From Zeugodacus cucurbitae (Eukaryota; Arthropoda; Insecta; Diptera; Tephritidae): a stretch of DNA of 64,000 nucleotides. Below are positions 12,561-25,500 of the stretch, one piece after another. The notes beneath the pieces are model-generated. The model was not told where the DNA came from. It worked only from the letters and a program-made list of their open reading frames with translations, and searched no databases. The position numbers were made by a program, and so were the translations under genes. Location of the stretch: contig NC_071667.1 of the NCBI RefSeq assembly GCF_028554725.1, forward strand, positions 70,127,501 through 70,191,500, given 5' to 3'. Position 1 is the first letter of the stretch. Each line of letters opens with the position of its first letter.

Positions 12561-12990
12561 ATGGATCAGAAAGACCCTCACGATTCGACAAAATGCGTGG
12601 AAGTAATTGCAAAATTCTTGAGTCGGCTGATGTCAATTCGCTAGGTTCGCCGAAGGTGCGCCTACCAAGGTTATTCAACACCACTGGCAAATGCTGGGTA
12701 TTGTACGAGAAAATGTTTAGATGATTCCACCTCGCTTTCCTCCAAACAACTTTGGCAACTTACATCTACCAGGCTCCTTGGTCTCACAGCATGTGTACCT
12801 GTAGGACAGTGTAGATAGCGCCGACCATGATAGATCTTGCTAAGAGAAAGCAGTTTGAAGGGCCTTTTACACTATACTGCCGGTCAAAAGGACCTTGCAA
12901 CTGCTCAGGTGCTGGTTGTTGTCCAGCCTTTGGCGAGCTTCTGCGATGTCTCTAAGTCTAGCGCTTGTGTACGAGTGAGCCTTGAAATAC
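12560..12990 (-). pseudogene. Non-LTR retrotransposon ORF2 C-terminal fragment
   Basis: Minus-strand translation gives a degenerate tail typical of Jockey/LOA-type elements: an LLTG segment, then SCQSCLEESEVESSKHFL followed by PAFA (a CxxC...H zinc-knuckle remnant; the last Cys is lost). After a +1 frameshift comes LNNLGRRTFGEPSEL. Frameshifts and a missing metal ligand make it non-functional. No upstream reverse transcriptase is present, so it is a 5'-truncated, decayed copy. The family call rests on motif style alone. Confidence 0.5.
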
Positions 12991-15900
12991 CAAACCGATC
13001 TCATCCAGGGGTGAATGTTGGTCTCTCTTGCAAGTTTTTTCGTTATTTTGACATTTTTCAGAAAAGTGAATTAGAGTACAGGGCCCGAGGACATCGGTTC
13101 CAGTGAAGAGTTTTCAAGTAGCAAAACCGGTGAATAATGTGAAAGAGTCTTCCTATCGCTTTATAAATCGTTGTTCGATCAAACTTCATCCCCAAAATGC
13201 CATAGAAGGTAGAAAAATTATTATTTGAGAAATAGGGATATATGATTATGTCGTCGAAAATAATACAGTAATATTTTGATATTGATCCAAAGATGAAGCT
13301 GAAACCAAAAGGTTGGTAGCCTCTACCTAAAAGTAGACGCTATAGAGTATATATTTGGTGTACTCGTATATATATCAACATAAATTCGCTTCACTCAATC
13401 ATGCATGAAAATTAAAGAAAGAATAATCAAATCATTAAGGACCGATCGATAGCGTGCACATTAGTAACCACGAATTTCGAATTGTTTTATTTTCAGTTCG
13501 AAAGTCTCAACTGCAACAACTTTGCTGATTATTTATAGTTCAGTCAATCATTTTCAGTTCCAAATTAGTATTCCTTCTGATTACTATGTATATTATTTCC
13601 CTACGTAAAGTAATATACTAGGGACCCCTCCAAGCTTAAAGACTCAAAAACCACAAGAAAACGGTTACTTTAAAGAGGGAGATCTATTTACTTTAGAAGA
13701 AATCCTAAAATTTTCAAATAAAGAAAAAAATAGACTTCTCAATGTATCCAATGTGGATCTCGAAAATAGATTAGTTAATGAATATCTGGTACCTATTATT
13801 ACTTCTTATTGATTAAGTCACATTTATATTTTAAAACAGTAGCTATAAGTAATATTTCTCAAATATAGATTAGTATTTGGAAGGAAATTATAAAAAGGAA
13901 CAAAACTCAGGTATTAGATAATATATACAAATTAAAACTATTATGTAAACAATACACAAAATATAAGTAAACAAACAGATTTGCACAAATATATACAACA
14001 AAAAATTTAAATTTATATTCATTCAGCTATTCATTCTTGCTCATCACTGTCTCTCATGAACAAGGACGCACTCATATCTCAAAAACTATTTAAGGGATTA
14101 GTTTCATATACCAAATGAACCCAAATCTATTTATAAACGCCGATTCTTAGTGGGATAGGTCATGTATGGTATATATCCTATTAAGAAAAATTCGAAACAA
14201 GCACAAACGAGACTTTCGCTGATACTAAAGTGAAGAAACTTAATGTATCTCAATTTATAAATGCATATATACCCTACACAACATACCGAAAATAAAATTT
14301 CGAAAATGTTTTTTAGAAAAACGAAAAATAAAAGAATTAAAATTCCGTAGCGATGAACAAAATGTTTAAATTTATTTATTATAGATATGAATGTAAGAAT
14401 TTCTTTGTTTTGATATACTCTTTTTTCGAGGGGTATAAACTGTATAGAAACATATATTCATTGGGCAAAAATTTGGAAAGCGCAAAAGAATGAAAATAAA
14501 ACAAATTCCTATTTTTTACGCTAGCAGGTTGGTGAGTGAGTGAGTTTCAGTTGTAAAAATAGAAATTCTGTCAAATCAAGCACATTGATATATATAGCGA
14601 TTTCGGAGTCTACTAAATAGCTGAGTCCATGTACATACATATTGGAATGTACTATATGTACGAAAAAGTTCAAATTATTAGTAGATATTGGTGTTTTAAA
14701 AATATTCATATGTATATTTGTATTTTCGATTCTATAAGTACATATATATGTATAGAATAGTTGACTTACATATATACAAATTGATATATTACCAAATGTT
14801 TCATATAGAAATGTGCTTGTATATGAGTTTGTTGGCACTTTGTTTACTTGAAACAAAAATCGATATGAACATTTATGAACATCGAAACTTTTTTTGTTGT
14901 TTGTTTCCATTTTTAATTTGCGTGAGAAAAGCGTATTTTCGTAGACGGATACCATTCGCCTACATAGTCGAGTGCTAGCATTTGAAGCTAGCTGAAGCAT
15001 TGAAACGATCCAAATATTTCACAAAATTGCTTTTGTTAAAGGTTTTTTTGATAGATGAAAACAAAAATTCAGATATATAAATAATTTAGTTGTTGTTTAA
15101 CGAATATTTCAGAACCAAAGATCTTATATTTATAAATCAAATAATATTCATGTGAAGTTTAACCAAACATAGCTTTTAGTGAGATTATTATAGCTACTTG
15201 TTTATAAGCAAAGTGTTGCTGTGGCAATTTTAATATTTTGCTAATATAATGACATAAAGCATTCAATCAAGATCATAAGATCATAAAAAAGTTGACTCAT
15301 GCGAGTTTTCAAAGGTGTTGTATTCGTCAAACTAGATCTACATATAACGAAATTTGTCTTGGAAATGGCTTTAACCAATGTTAAGAATGCATGTGAAGTT
15401 ATTAAAGACCTATCTACTATGAGAATTCTCTTGTCTGTCAATTTTCTTCAAGTTAAATTTCTTCATATCTAATATTTTTTCTTAAATAGTCAGAAAGAAA
15501 TTTGCCGATTGAACCCGTTTAGTGAAAGTTTTTATGAAGGGAATAGTGAACTTAATGAAGACAGTAGTGAAATGTAAAACTTGATATTGAGAATGTAAAA
15601 ATATCAAATAGAAATATCACTCCACGAATATGTGATTACCACTGGACTCCCTTTAACTTCTAACTAAAAAACTAAGCCTTAAAATCGATAATTTTGTAAA
15701 AACTCTCAAAAAATTAATTCCTGAAATCATATTTCATCGCTTTCGACAGTAAAAACCCTATCCAGGTAGTTTCACACAAAAACGATATTACGGCAATATT
15801 TTAATACGATCTCAGAATATTGATTCTAAATCGTTGATTTTTTTCTTCATCGTTTTGAAAGCAAAGGACAATGGGATGAACTTTAACAATGTAACGTATC

Positions 15901-16164
15901 ACTGTTTCACTACGACGATTATTTCGAGTGCATTAATCGCATTTCCCAGTTCTTATAGGATTTGATACGGCTCTCGGCCTCGATATATAAAAAGTGGGAG
16001 TCTCTTCATTTTCATGGAAAGATCAATTAAAAAAGACTTGAATGGTGAAATAATATAATGAACTCTGGACCGAAAAAATATCCATTTTCCCAATGGTCGG
16101 AGAGTTTTGAAAGTCCAGTAGAACCCAATAACTTTGAAAAATGTTTAAAATGGTTTTAATGAAA
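12990..16164. other. Intergenic or intronic DNA without a recognised gene
   Basis: AT-rich noncoding sequence. The largest open frame (159 codons, minus, 14521-15000) has no recognisable domain and a composition set by TA/CA repeats, so I do not call it a gene. I see nothing else defensible. Confidence 0.45.
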
Positions 16165-16434
16165 TGTGTACCACTATTATAAAGGGCAAAGATTCGTATG
16201 TATATTTGTAATGAATAAACTCAAAAACTACTGTGCCGATTTCAAAAATTCTTTTACCATTGGAAAGATACATTCATCCCGAGTAACATAGGCTATATTT
16301 ATTGTTCGAATCTTTACTTTTTGGAAATAGTTTCCAGGTGAGAGTATCAAAAAGAGACCGCAACGGAGAATCTTAGTCTGAAACTGAAAGTCGCTTGCAT
16401 CGCAATCCCGTGCGAAACCGCAATGGTCTGTTAG
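16165..16434 (+). repeat. Helitron-like non-autonomous repeat, copy 1
   Basis: Shares blocks with 22250-22585: ACTATTATAAAGGG near the start, GTAATGAATAAACTCAAAAA, GGTGAGAGTATCAAAAAGA, TCTGAAACTGAAA and a GCGAAACCGCAATGGTCTG ending. It ends TTAG before a T, where the other copy has CTAG. Its start is degenerate. It is noncoding. Confidence 0.5.
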
Positions 16435-18674
16435 TAATACATATTTTGATTCAGGTACCATGATAAGGAATTCGAAGACGGAAACAATTTTGCAGATACT
16501 TATGGGAGTCTCGCTCGACATTGTGGGGAACATTCGCACTATGTAATGTTTTTGTACTTCGATTAATTTAATTACTGATCACTTATTTAGATATAATTTG
16601 TTATAAGTAAAAAATAATTACAATAAAATTAACGATTTAAATTGAATACTAAATACTGAATCGAGTTTTTTTATAAGAGTCTAATCGACCCAACATGTAG
16701 TAGAGAAGAAAAAGGGATTATAATATAAATAATAGGAATTCCAAAAATAACAGGTGGCCGGGTAGCAAGAAAAAATACATACATATACATATGTATACAG
16801 ACATTCATACATAAAATAAAACAAACAGCCAACAACAAATACTCATTTAAAATATTTTCTCCAAAAATTATAGCGCAGTGGGGGTGTACAGATTTACATA
16901 GCGGAATAATTAAAATAATAAAACCCATATGCCAACACATATATACAGTTATACAATAAAATGGTTGATAGTGCAAATTAATTGCATAATTACAACAGTT
17001 TAGCGAGTAATGGTGTACTAAATTCCAATAGTCAATTATATTTGACATATATAGACATACATATGTGCAAAGGCGAAGTCAAAGTCAATTTTGGTAGCAA
17101 GAGAACTAAATGCCACTGGTGTTAAGCAAAGCAAAGTTTGCTGCTCTTAAAGCAAAGGAACCGAATAACTGTTGTTTATTATACAAAATTAATGACGTCA
17201 ATAAACAGATTGTATGAAATGCAAACTAGCAAATAAAATGAATATGTATCTATATGCATGTGTTTAAATGTTCGTGAACACATTAAAAATTACTACAAAA
17301 TATATACATATGTATGTATAAATATACAGTTACACTTACACTAAAGTAAATATTTATGTTTCGACGAATTTTATGCCTTTTTGTAACTTGCAACAATTAG
17401 CTTTTGCACTTATTTGCAATGCATTTGCAACAAATATATAAAAATATACATATGTCTGTATGTGTATGTGTGTGTGTGTGAGTTTAGCCACCTGCCGAGG
17501 ATGTTGTCACGCGCTAAAAATTAACATACACAGTGCAGATACCAACAAAATAAAAATAAAAAAATAAGTAACAAAAACAAAAACACTGCTACAGATAGTT
17601 CAAGTGTGGGCGCTCAACAATGTCTCGTTTGGCATAAAGCGTAAAGAAAAGAGAAAAACAAAAATAAAATCAGTTTTGTAAGATAAACGCCACAAAATCA
17701 TACAATTTCATCTATTGCTGCATATTAATTTCAAGGCTGCCTAATTTCCTAGTTGGCTTTTCGGGTTTATTATTACTCATATAAAAATAATTTTATGAAT
17801 TTCCACAAATGTTTGAGAATTTCCGAAACAGCTGATCATAAGCTGATGCCCCTATAATTTATATTAATTAGTAATAATTCATCTTTATGGTTTTAAGTCA
17901 TATAAAATTCTCTGGGGAGTAACACTGTACTACAGCTAAAATGATTTTATTTTAATGCGTTTAAATTACTGACTTTTAAGAATTGTGAATAATACAAATA
18001 TTTATTATTTTGTGTATTCTAGATTTTTTTTCTCCCAAATCTATATACTCTTGCCCTGTAGGAATTTAAAACGCATGCATTTATGAGTCAATGTATCTTA
18101 TTGGCAGCAATTATGTCCAGCTTAGCCTTAACGTCTTAGTAAAAGGTGTTTTATTTTTTGGATAAGTGGTTTTCAAAACGAATTAAAACGCATATAAATT
18201 AATGGTATGAAAATAAATGTATTATAAAAATAAGGGTTTGCCCGTAGTTGTCCAAAATAAACTGTAAACTTAAAGCCTTATTAGTTCCGTATCCATAACT
18301 CCTTGAAACAGCCAACGTTATAGGCAATACTGTATCTAAAACCACATACCATAAACAGCTGATTGTAAATTTTTAGATTCGATTTTCTCATCCTTTGCCC
18401 TATTCTTGGTTCTGGTTGAATTCAATATGTTTTTTCCCTTACTATTTATTTATGATGTCAAATAACATTAGGGTTATTGCAACAAAAATCGACGATGGTA
18501 AAATCATACGACTACATATGTAGTGGTGGTACAACATTATTAAGTCAACCATTAAGTTCTAACTCTAAATTGGTCAATACTTTATCCAGTTTTGGTTCAG
18601 TATATGCTCATTGAAATATTGTCAAATAATTTTATTAAAATGTAACACATACTGGTGAAATCAATCATTGATGG
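16435..18674. other. AT-rich noncoding DNA
   Basis: Contains TATA/CATA microsatellites around 16780-16810, 17250-17335 and 17430-17480. No exon or named element is evident, and minus-strand open frames such as 16671-17048 show no domain. Confidence 0.4.
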
Positions 18675-19058
18675 ATGGTGGATGATTTCCTTCCAATCCC
18701 ACTAAACACACAGCAAAACCTTCCTGGCCGTCAATCCCGGTTTGGCCACTGTTTGGAACGATTCACCGGTCTTCGGCCACGACCGTTTTCGCTTGATATT
18801 GTCGTATGTGATCTATTTTTCGTCGCCAGTTACCATCCGCTACAAAAATGGGTCGAGTTCGTTCCGTTTCAGCAGCATATCGCAGGCGTTGTTTCGGTCC
18901 AGAAGGTTTTTTTGCGTCAAATCATGCGGCACCCAGACATCAAGCTTTTTTGTGTATCCAGCCTTCCGCAGATGGTTTAAAATGGTTTGGTGACTAACTC
19001 CTATCTCCTGGGCGATGTCACGAAACGCAATTTGCCGGTCTAACTCGATATTTGTCAA
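18675..19058 (-). pseudogene. mariner transposase relic with in-frame stops
   Basis: Minus-strand frame from 19058 reads IGVSHQTILNHLRKAGYTKKLDVWVPHDLTQKNL, then KRNELDPFL. After in-frame stops it continues as RMVTGDEK, TYDNIKRKRSW, KPGLTARKVLLCV and WDWKEI, all in one frame. These are the helix-turn-helix end and first catalytic region (TGDEKW..YDN) of a mariner (irritans/mellifera-like) transposase. At least three stops replace sense codons, one of them the Trp of the DEKW motif. The rest of the enzyme, including FHQDNA and the third Asp region, is missing, so the copy is dead. Confidence 0.85.
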
Positions 19059-19279
19059 CTTAATATAAGGTACAAAATCAAACTGACTGATGGATATCCC
19101 AATATTCGATAGGGTTCATATCCTTATATCTATTTATTCCCAAATGACAATGCTTCATAGCAATATATAAACTTTTTAATAGATCTCTCATATTGGCTGA
19201 TATACATATGTACATATACCGAACGAAATCAAATAGAGAACTGGAAAAAATATTAAGAATGCTTTATATTATACATACA

Positions 19280-19446
19280 GTTGAACTTTCCTAAATCACC
19301 ATAATCTACAAAAAAAAACTTCGAGTTAGAGAGACTTCCGAGTTACGGAAGATAATTTGTATGACATTTTACTTCTATTGCCAATTCAAGAGTTCAAGAT
19401 ATGGAGAACTTCAATTATAGAGTTCGAGTTATGGAAGTTCTACAGT
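19280..19446. mobile_element. Short MITE with Tc1-type TIRs
   Basis: CAGTTGAACTTTCCTAA at the left and its imperfect inverted copy at the right (reverse complement CTGTAGAACTTCCATAA) match at about 13 of 17 positions, and both ends abut TA. Inside are further GAGTTA/TAACTC-type subrepeats. The element is about 165 bp and noncoding. A partial relative may lie at 35578-35660. Confidence 0.5.
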
Positions 19447-22249
19447 ATTAGGAAATCTAGATAATATTGGGTGAAGGAAAGTTATATATAACATTAAAGA
19501 TATCAAATTCGCTATGTTGTATCTCCATATTGATGTTCGATTTATATTTCATTTAGTGAAATATGTTAATGAAATTCAAAAACGCAATGTTATATGAAAA
19601 AAGGGATTATTTATTCCGATTTTTAAACAATATCAAAAGGTCGTCTTATGAATAAAATAAAATATTCACCTTAAGAAGATTGCCGATAGACCCTTTTTTA
19701 AAGTGGTTACTATGAAGGTTCAGATTTGAACAAAAAGGAACAAATGATGAATAAGTCATAAAACTTCCCGTAGTAACGATTATAAACACTTTGAGGGCGA
19801 TCGAGTCATACGTATCGCATCTACATCAAATAAATTGCTTTTTTATTATTACGACCTATAAATTTTTATTTAAGTTGCTCCAAACAACCATTAGGGGGAC
19901 ATACATAAATATATATACCCTTGAATACAACAACTCTCGACTAAATTTAAATCTTTCAGCTGTTAACAGGTGTAAACGAATGAATTTATGGAATACAATA
20001 TTTCAATATTCCGCAGATTGCAGATGATTTGCATTGGCAATTTCATGGTTTTTTGTAGCAAAACTATTTAACATTTTATAAACATTTGTAGGAAATGAAT
20101 GAGCGTCGATACTTCAGAGCAAACAAACACACGAACACAGGTGCATTAATATGACTGTCTATAATCTTTTTTTTTCTACAAGCAAGTATGTATGTATGTG
20201 TATGTGTGTGTGTGTGCTAACAAAGTTGTCCACCGTGTGATTAAGCGCTCACCTCAATTGCTCGAATATTGAGAAATTTCGCATGACATTAATTCAAATT
20301 GAAATGCACTTGTGTTGCTATTGATGTTGTTGCTGCTTGTTGTTTGTTGTTGCTGCTGCATATAGGGATGACATAAATAAGTATATTTATCATATATCAT
20401 CTAGAAATAACAAGTGCCTGCAATATAATATATGTATATTTGTTTCGCATAGATGATGAGCGAATATTGTGGCGGCGCACCTTTTAAGGATGCGTTCACC
20501 TTTTCGTCTCAAACGATGCGTTGTTGTTGTTGTTATAGTTTTAGCCTTAGCTATAATGTATGTTATGTATATTTATAATTTACTAGCGCGCTACGACCGC
20601 TCTGGTTGTTGTTAGTTTTTCCCATTGTTGTTGTTGTAATGTTTTTCATATTTATCGCCTAACGAATTTATGAGCGAGCTCTGCAATTATTTTTAATTCG
20701 AATTGTGTGCCAAAAATGCGTATAAACACATATATTTCGTATAGTTCCGTTGTGTGTACGTACTACGTACATATACACCAAAGCAACGAAATGCAACTCA
20801 ATGAGCGTGTTGTTTGGCGCGAAAATTAGAAAAAAAGAAACATTTGTAAATAAATGAGGAAAATAAAAATATGAAAAAATTGGAAGAAAAATCGCTGACA
20901 TCTACTTAACGAATGCGAAATAAATGCATGTCCGTCGAAAAGTGTGCTGCCAATTTAGGTGATGCACACATAATGGGCACCCATACACATACGTATGTGC
21001 AGCAGATGCAATTATGTGTGTGTGTCACTCGAATGCACAGCGTTATTAATTTTTTTTGGGTGAAATTTTAGAAATTATTTCATAATTATTTCGCTGCAGA
21101 AATCTTGTAAGTTGGTTATGCGATCGGCAGAAAATTTAATCACATAATAATGTGTTGTACTTAAGTACAGTGGTGGGCAAATAAAAATTAACGACTTGAG
21201 TGAAAAAAATTAAGAAATTATAGATTCTTTTTGACTATTAAAAAATGTTCCTATTATATCTTCCAATTTTACAATATATTAGTTACTAAACTATGAAAAA
21301 AAAATCATTTAAAAAATTGCCTTTCACTTACCCAATCCACCTCAACAGAGCACAACTACATGCCACTCATGACTCTCCTAAATACTTTTTTATTTAATTA
21401 AAAATAAAAATAATAATTGACCAGGTCACGATTGCGCTAATAGCTTGCATTACCATTTAATTTCATATAATATTGACCATAAATTAAAGCATGCAACAGG
21501 TGTTTCTCACATAAATATTTATATTTAATTTAATGTAAATGGTGCAATCGTCGTGAAAATAAAGGCAGTGCCGCCCTCAAGTTACTTTTTATTTGCATAT
21601 AAAATAAAGTAATACATTTTATTTAATATAAATAAATACTTTCAAAGTTAATTATGATGTACTAAACATGGCAATATTGCAGGTGCGCCACTAGTGACAT
21701 TTAATTAAACATTTTATTATATTGTATAACTAGTAAATGACTTGCATATTTATTTGAACACTTATAAATAACAACTTTTAAGCATGATGGAAAATTTTTA
21801 TCTGAAACTGAAAATCATCTTGCAGTATTTTTTTTCGCATCGCAGTTGTGTTTTTTTTTTAACTTTTTTTTTAACTATTTGAATACTTTTCATAGTATTC
21901 ATAGAGAAGTTTAGAATGGAAGTGAACATTAAGAAAAATAATATTAAGAAATGTTTATTTTTTATTTTTAAAATTTTATTAATTTTTAAATTTTAGTTAT
22001 TATATTAACATTGAGATTATATAAGGAATTTCCTATATTAATGTATTGCGCCTAAGTGTAGGCATCAATCAAAAATGTGGCCTACATTTAGGATAATACC
22101 AATAATAACTCAGCCAATATTTAATTGAATGCAAAAGTGCATACAGTATAGAATATTTAATCATAAAATTAATATTATTTAACAGAATTGAAGAATGATT
22201 GTATAAAAAGATTAGATTTTGAATGTTTTGAGAATTCTTTATACACTAA
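19447..22249. other. Noncoding DNA with microsatellites and a repeat fragment
   Basis: Holds GT and TTG repeats (20185-20215, 20320-20360, 20520-20535), a lone Tc1-like end at 21168-21195 (TA followed by CAGTGGTGGGCAAATAA), and a short fragment (21790-21850) of the Helitron-like repeat family. No gene is visible. Confidence 0.4.
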
Positions 22250-22585
22250 TCTATACTACTATTATGAAGAGGAAAGATTTGTATGAATGTATGTAATGAA
22301 TAAACTCAAAAACGACTGTGACGATTTCAAAATTCTTTCTCTAGGCTATATGTATTCCTAGAATCGCAACTTTCTGGAAATAGTTCCCAGGTGAGGGTAT
22401 CAAAAAGACTCCGTGATGGAGAATCTTAATCTGAAACTGAAAATCGTCTTGCAGTAATTATCTGCGCATCGCAATCGCGTTCAGAAAGTCGAGGAAGCTA
22501 CTTGCTGAAAAAAATTTCAAAACCTATAACACATAACTTTTGAAAGGTTTGTTTAAACCCGTGCGATGCCGGAACGGTCTGCTAG
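22250..22585 (+). mobile_element. Helitron-like non-autonomous element, copy 2
   Basis: The 336-bp unit starts TC after an A and ends CTAG before a T, as expected for Helitrons (A|TC...CTRR|T, no target duplication). Near the 3' end CCGGAACGG can form a very short hairpin. It shares several blocks with 16165-16434. There is no coding content, so mobilisation would need a Rep/helicase from elsewhere. Helitron assignment rests on the termini plus the repeat copy. Confidence 0.5.
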
Positions 22586-25500
22586 TATGGGCTATAATTA
22601 AGCGATATATGATTTTGTGAGCATTTTTGGCAGAGCTCATCACATCTTCACTTAGAATTCTTTCAATCACAGCTATTATATGACTAATATCCCATTCGAG
22701 GAGAGTTCATCGCTTAAAAAACCAGATGGTTTCCAAAAACCCATTTCAAAAATGCCTCGAGACAAAAAGCACTAGCACAGATATGGTGGAAGTAATAAAA
22801 TGGAAAAATAATCGGTATCAAGGAAGTAAAAAAATGTTTTCTATGGAATTTAAAAAATAATAATGTTTTTAAAATATGCGTAAGTGTATAAATTCTAAAA
22901 TATTAGCATTAATAATATAGAGAACAAGTATAATCTGGTTAATCAGACTTTTACCTTTTTATATAATAAATAACTCTATAATTATTTATGTCTATTCACC
23001 ACTCCTAATAATTAATATTAATATAATATTTTATTTAAATATTAATAATTATTAACTTTATATTTTATTTTCTTTAATAAAACAAGTTTTTAAACCTGAA
23101 TTGCTCTCTTAAATGCAAATATATGTACGTATGTACACATATACATACGTATGAACTTATATTCGTATAGTATATAAAACTCAGCGAAAAAAATTGGCGA
23201 ACTGTAAAACAAACTAATAGGAACTAAATACCAACAACGGCAATTGTTTTTAACAACCACCTTCAGTAATTGTTTGAAAGTTCAAGAATGGTTTGTCTAT
23301 TGTAGTTCGGAGCATGAAGAATGAGAAGTGCACAAGAAATAAGACGCCTTTTTAACCACTCCTTTGCATTGTCGCGTTTGTTTTTGACCGAAAGCAAAGC
23401 CATGCAGTACATTTATGCATTGCTCGTATGTACCGTTATAAAAGCACGTATGTTCGTATGCATTTTTGCACTAAAGTACAATAACCGTTGTTGCTGTGTG
23501 CCATGTTGAGTTAGCTGAATGAAGGCAAATAAACAGTATTTATTGATTGACTGTTATAATGCAAGTATTTTGTGTGTCTTTTTGGTAGCAATGTATTGCA
23601 AATTTCGTTTTGTGATAACAAAAAGTTACAGTCAACATTGGTAAATAATGGAAATGACGAAAAATTTTAAACAAGTAAGGAAGGGAATTGTAGCTAAATT
23701 GTTGGAAATACTCATATATAGTATATACTCATATATTGTATAGTATACATCTGTAAGTTCTAAACCACATCTAAACGAAGGATTTGTAAGAGAATTATTT
23801 TTATGGCAGAAACACGCTTTTATATTATTTTTATTTATGCTGTTAGTCGGAAACTGGGTCATACCTAGTGGGAGTGTCATAAATAATAATAGTAAATAAA
23901 TTTATAAACGACCTTCAATGTTACTTGAAGAAGTAAATCAACATTTGTTATAGTTTAAAATGTAATAATTATGCAGACATGCCCAGCATCAATCAGTCAG
24001 TCCACTTTAAGATGTTTAAAAGCTCTGAAGACCACAAAGTTCAGTTGACAATGGGTTACAAAGTTTTATGAATGAAAGTGTTTTATGATTTTATCCAAAA
24101 CTTTATTAAAATTGTACAATATTTATGAAATTGTTACTATTTTACTTGCACCCGCTTAAATTAGGGTAACAATGGAGCACAAAAAACAAAAAGTTTGCAT
24201 ATGTTTAGGAAAATGTTAAAATTGATTCAATTAAAGTACTTAAAACTCGAAATTTCGAACTTTTAAATTTCATATTGATTGTTTATTAATTTAATTTCTT
24301 ATGTGAATATACACTTGTGCTCACACACTTAAGGGTTATATACCTTTCGGCATTGAAAATTGCAATTTTTTGAATATTTTACATTATATATTTCCAAACG
24401 ACTTTCATATTGTCAAGTAGTACATATTTTGATATATTTGAAAAAAATTATTAGAAAATTCGGAGAATTGTGACGTCCATGGCCCATGTTCGGTAACGCA
24501 TTGTTTTTACACACGCTTTAGGTGAGCACGATAAATCAAAAACAGCTTATCTGAAATACTTGAACTATCAAAAAACTGTTAGTTTGTCATATTCTTTCGT
24601 TCGTGAACGATGAGTTTTGTTTAAAAAAATTATAAACAAAAATTAGGTTCACTTTTTTAAAAATGTCGATATTTGATATTCTCAAAATTTAGTTTTCCAA
24701 CCAAAAAAAATATTATTTTTTTTCAGATTAAATTACCTTCGTTCACGAACTAGTCATTGTTAATATTATATATGTAAACAACACCAGAAAATTTCAGAAC
24801 AATCGGTAAAATGGCTTCCGAGAAATCATGCTCACCGTTAAGCCAGTTTTCAAAACATAGAATTTCGTGACAATCGAGCTCAAAGTTTCAACTATGACAC
24901 GTTTGCGCTATAAAAATCTACAATTTTGGTGCTATACCGGCAGCAAAAATATGTCAGATAAACGAAATCAATTTTTTGTTTAAAAAACTTTTTTCTTGAC
25001 CTTTTTGCAACATTACATCCCTTCTGTGTTTGTTATATATTTATAATATACCACAATGAAGCTTTATTCGACGGTTTTCTCGTCGAAACTATTCACTTAA
25101 TAATACCAAAGGGAATTCAATTCGGGCTATGGGCAAATCACTCGAGACATTGGATATGGCTCATCTCAAGTCAGTCCTTGATGACCCTAGGGTAGTGCTT
25201 CTCGTCGTTATTCTCTAGATGCATATTTAGCCCGTTAAAATATTGCCTAAATGCCTTTGTATATACGACAGTCATTTTACCCTCAATTTGCACAAGTGGA
25301 CATACCCTATAATTGGTGAAAATGAGGTTTAAAACGCAGTGGCACAAGTGTATAATATGGGATTATCTACATAACATTGGTAGTAACTTATAATTTCATG
25401 TAGAACTTTTGAAAATACTACTATTTATTATACATAAAAATTGGCAATATCTGAATACGTTAATTTGAAAAATATTACCCTCTTATTTAAAAAATCCCCA

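Noticed and set aside
14521..15000. 159-codon minus-strand open frame
   Set aside because: Low-complexity Tyr/Ile/Asn-rich translation of TA/CA repeats with no family resemblance.
21168..21310. Lone Tc1-like end after TA (CAGTGGTGGGCAAATAA)
   Set aside because: Only one terminus is visible, so element boundaries cannot be defined.
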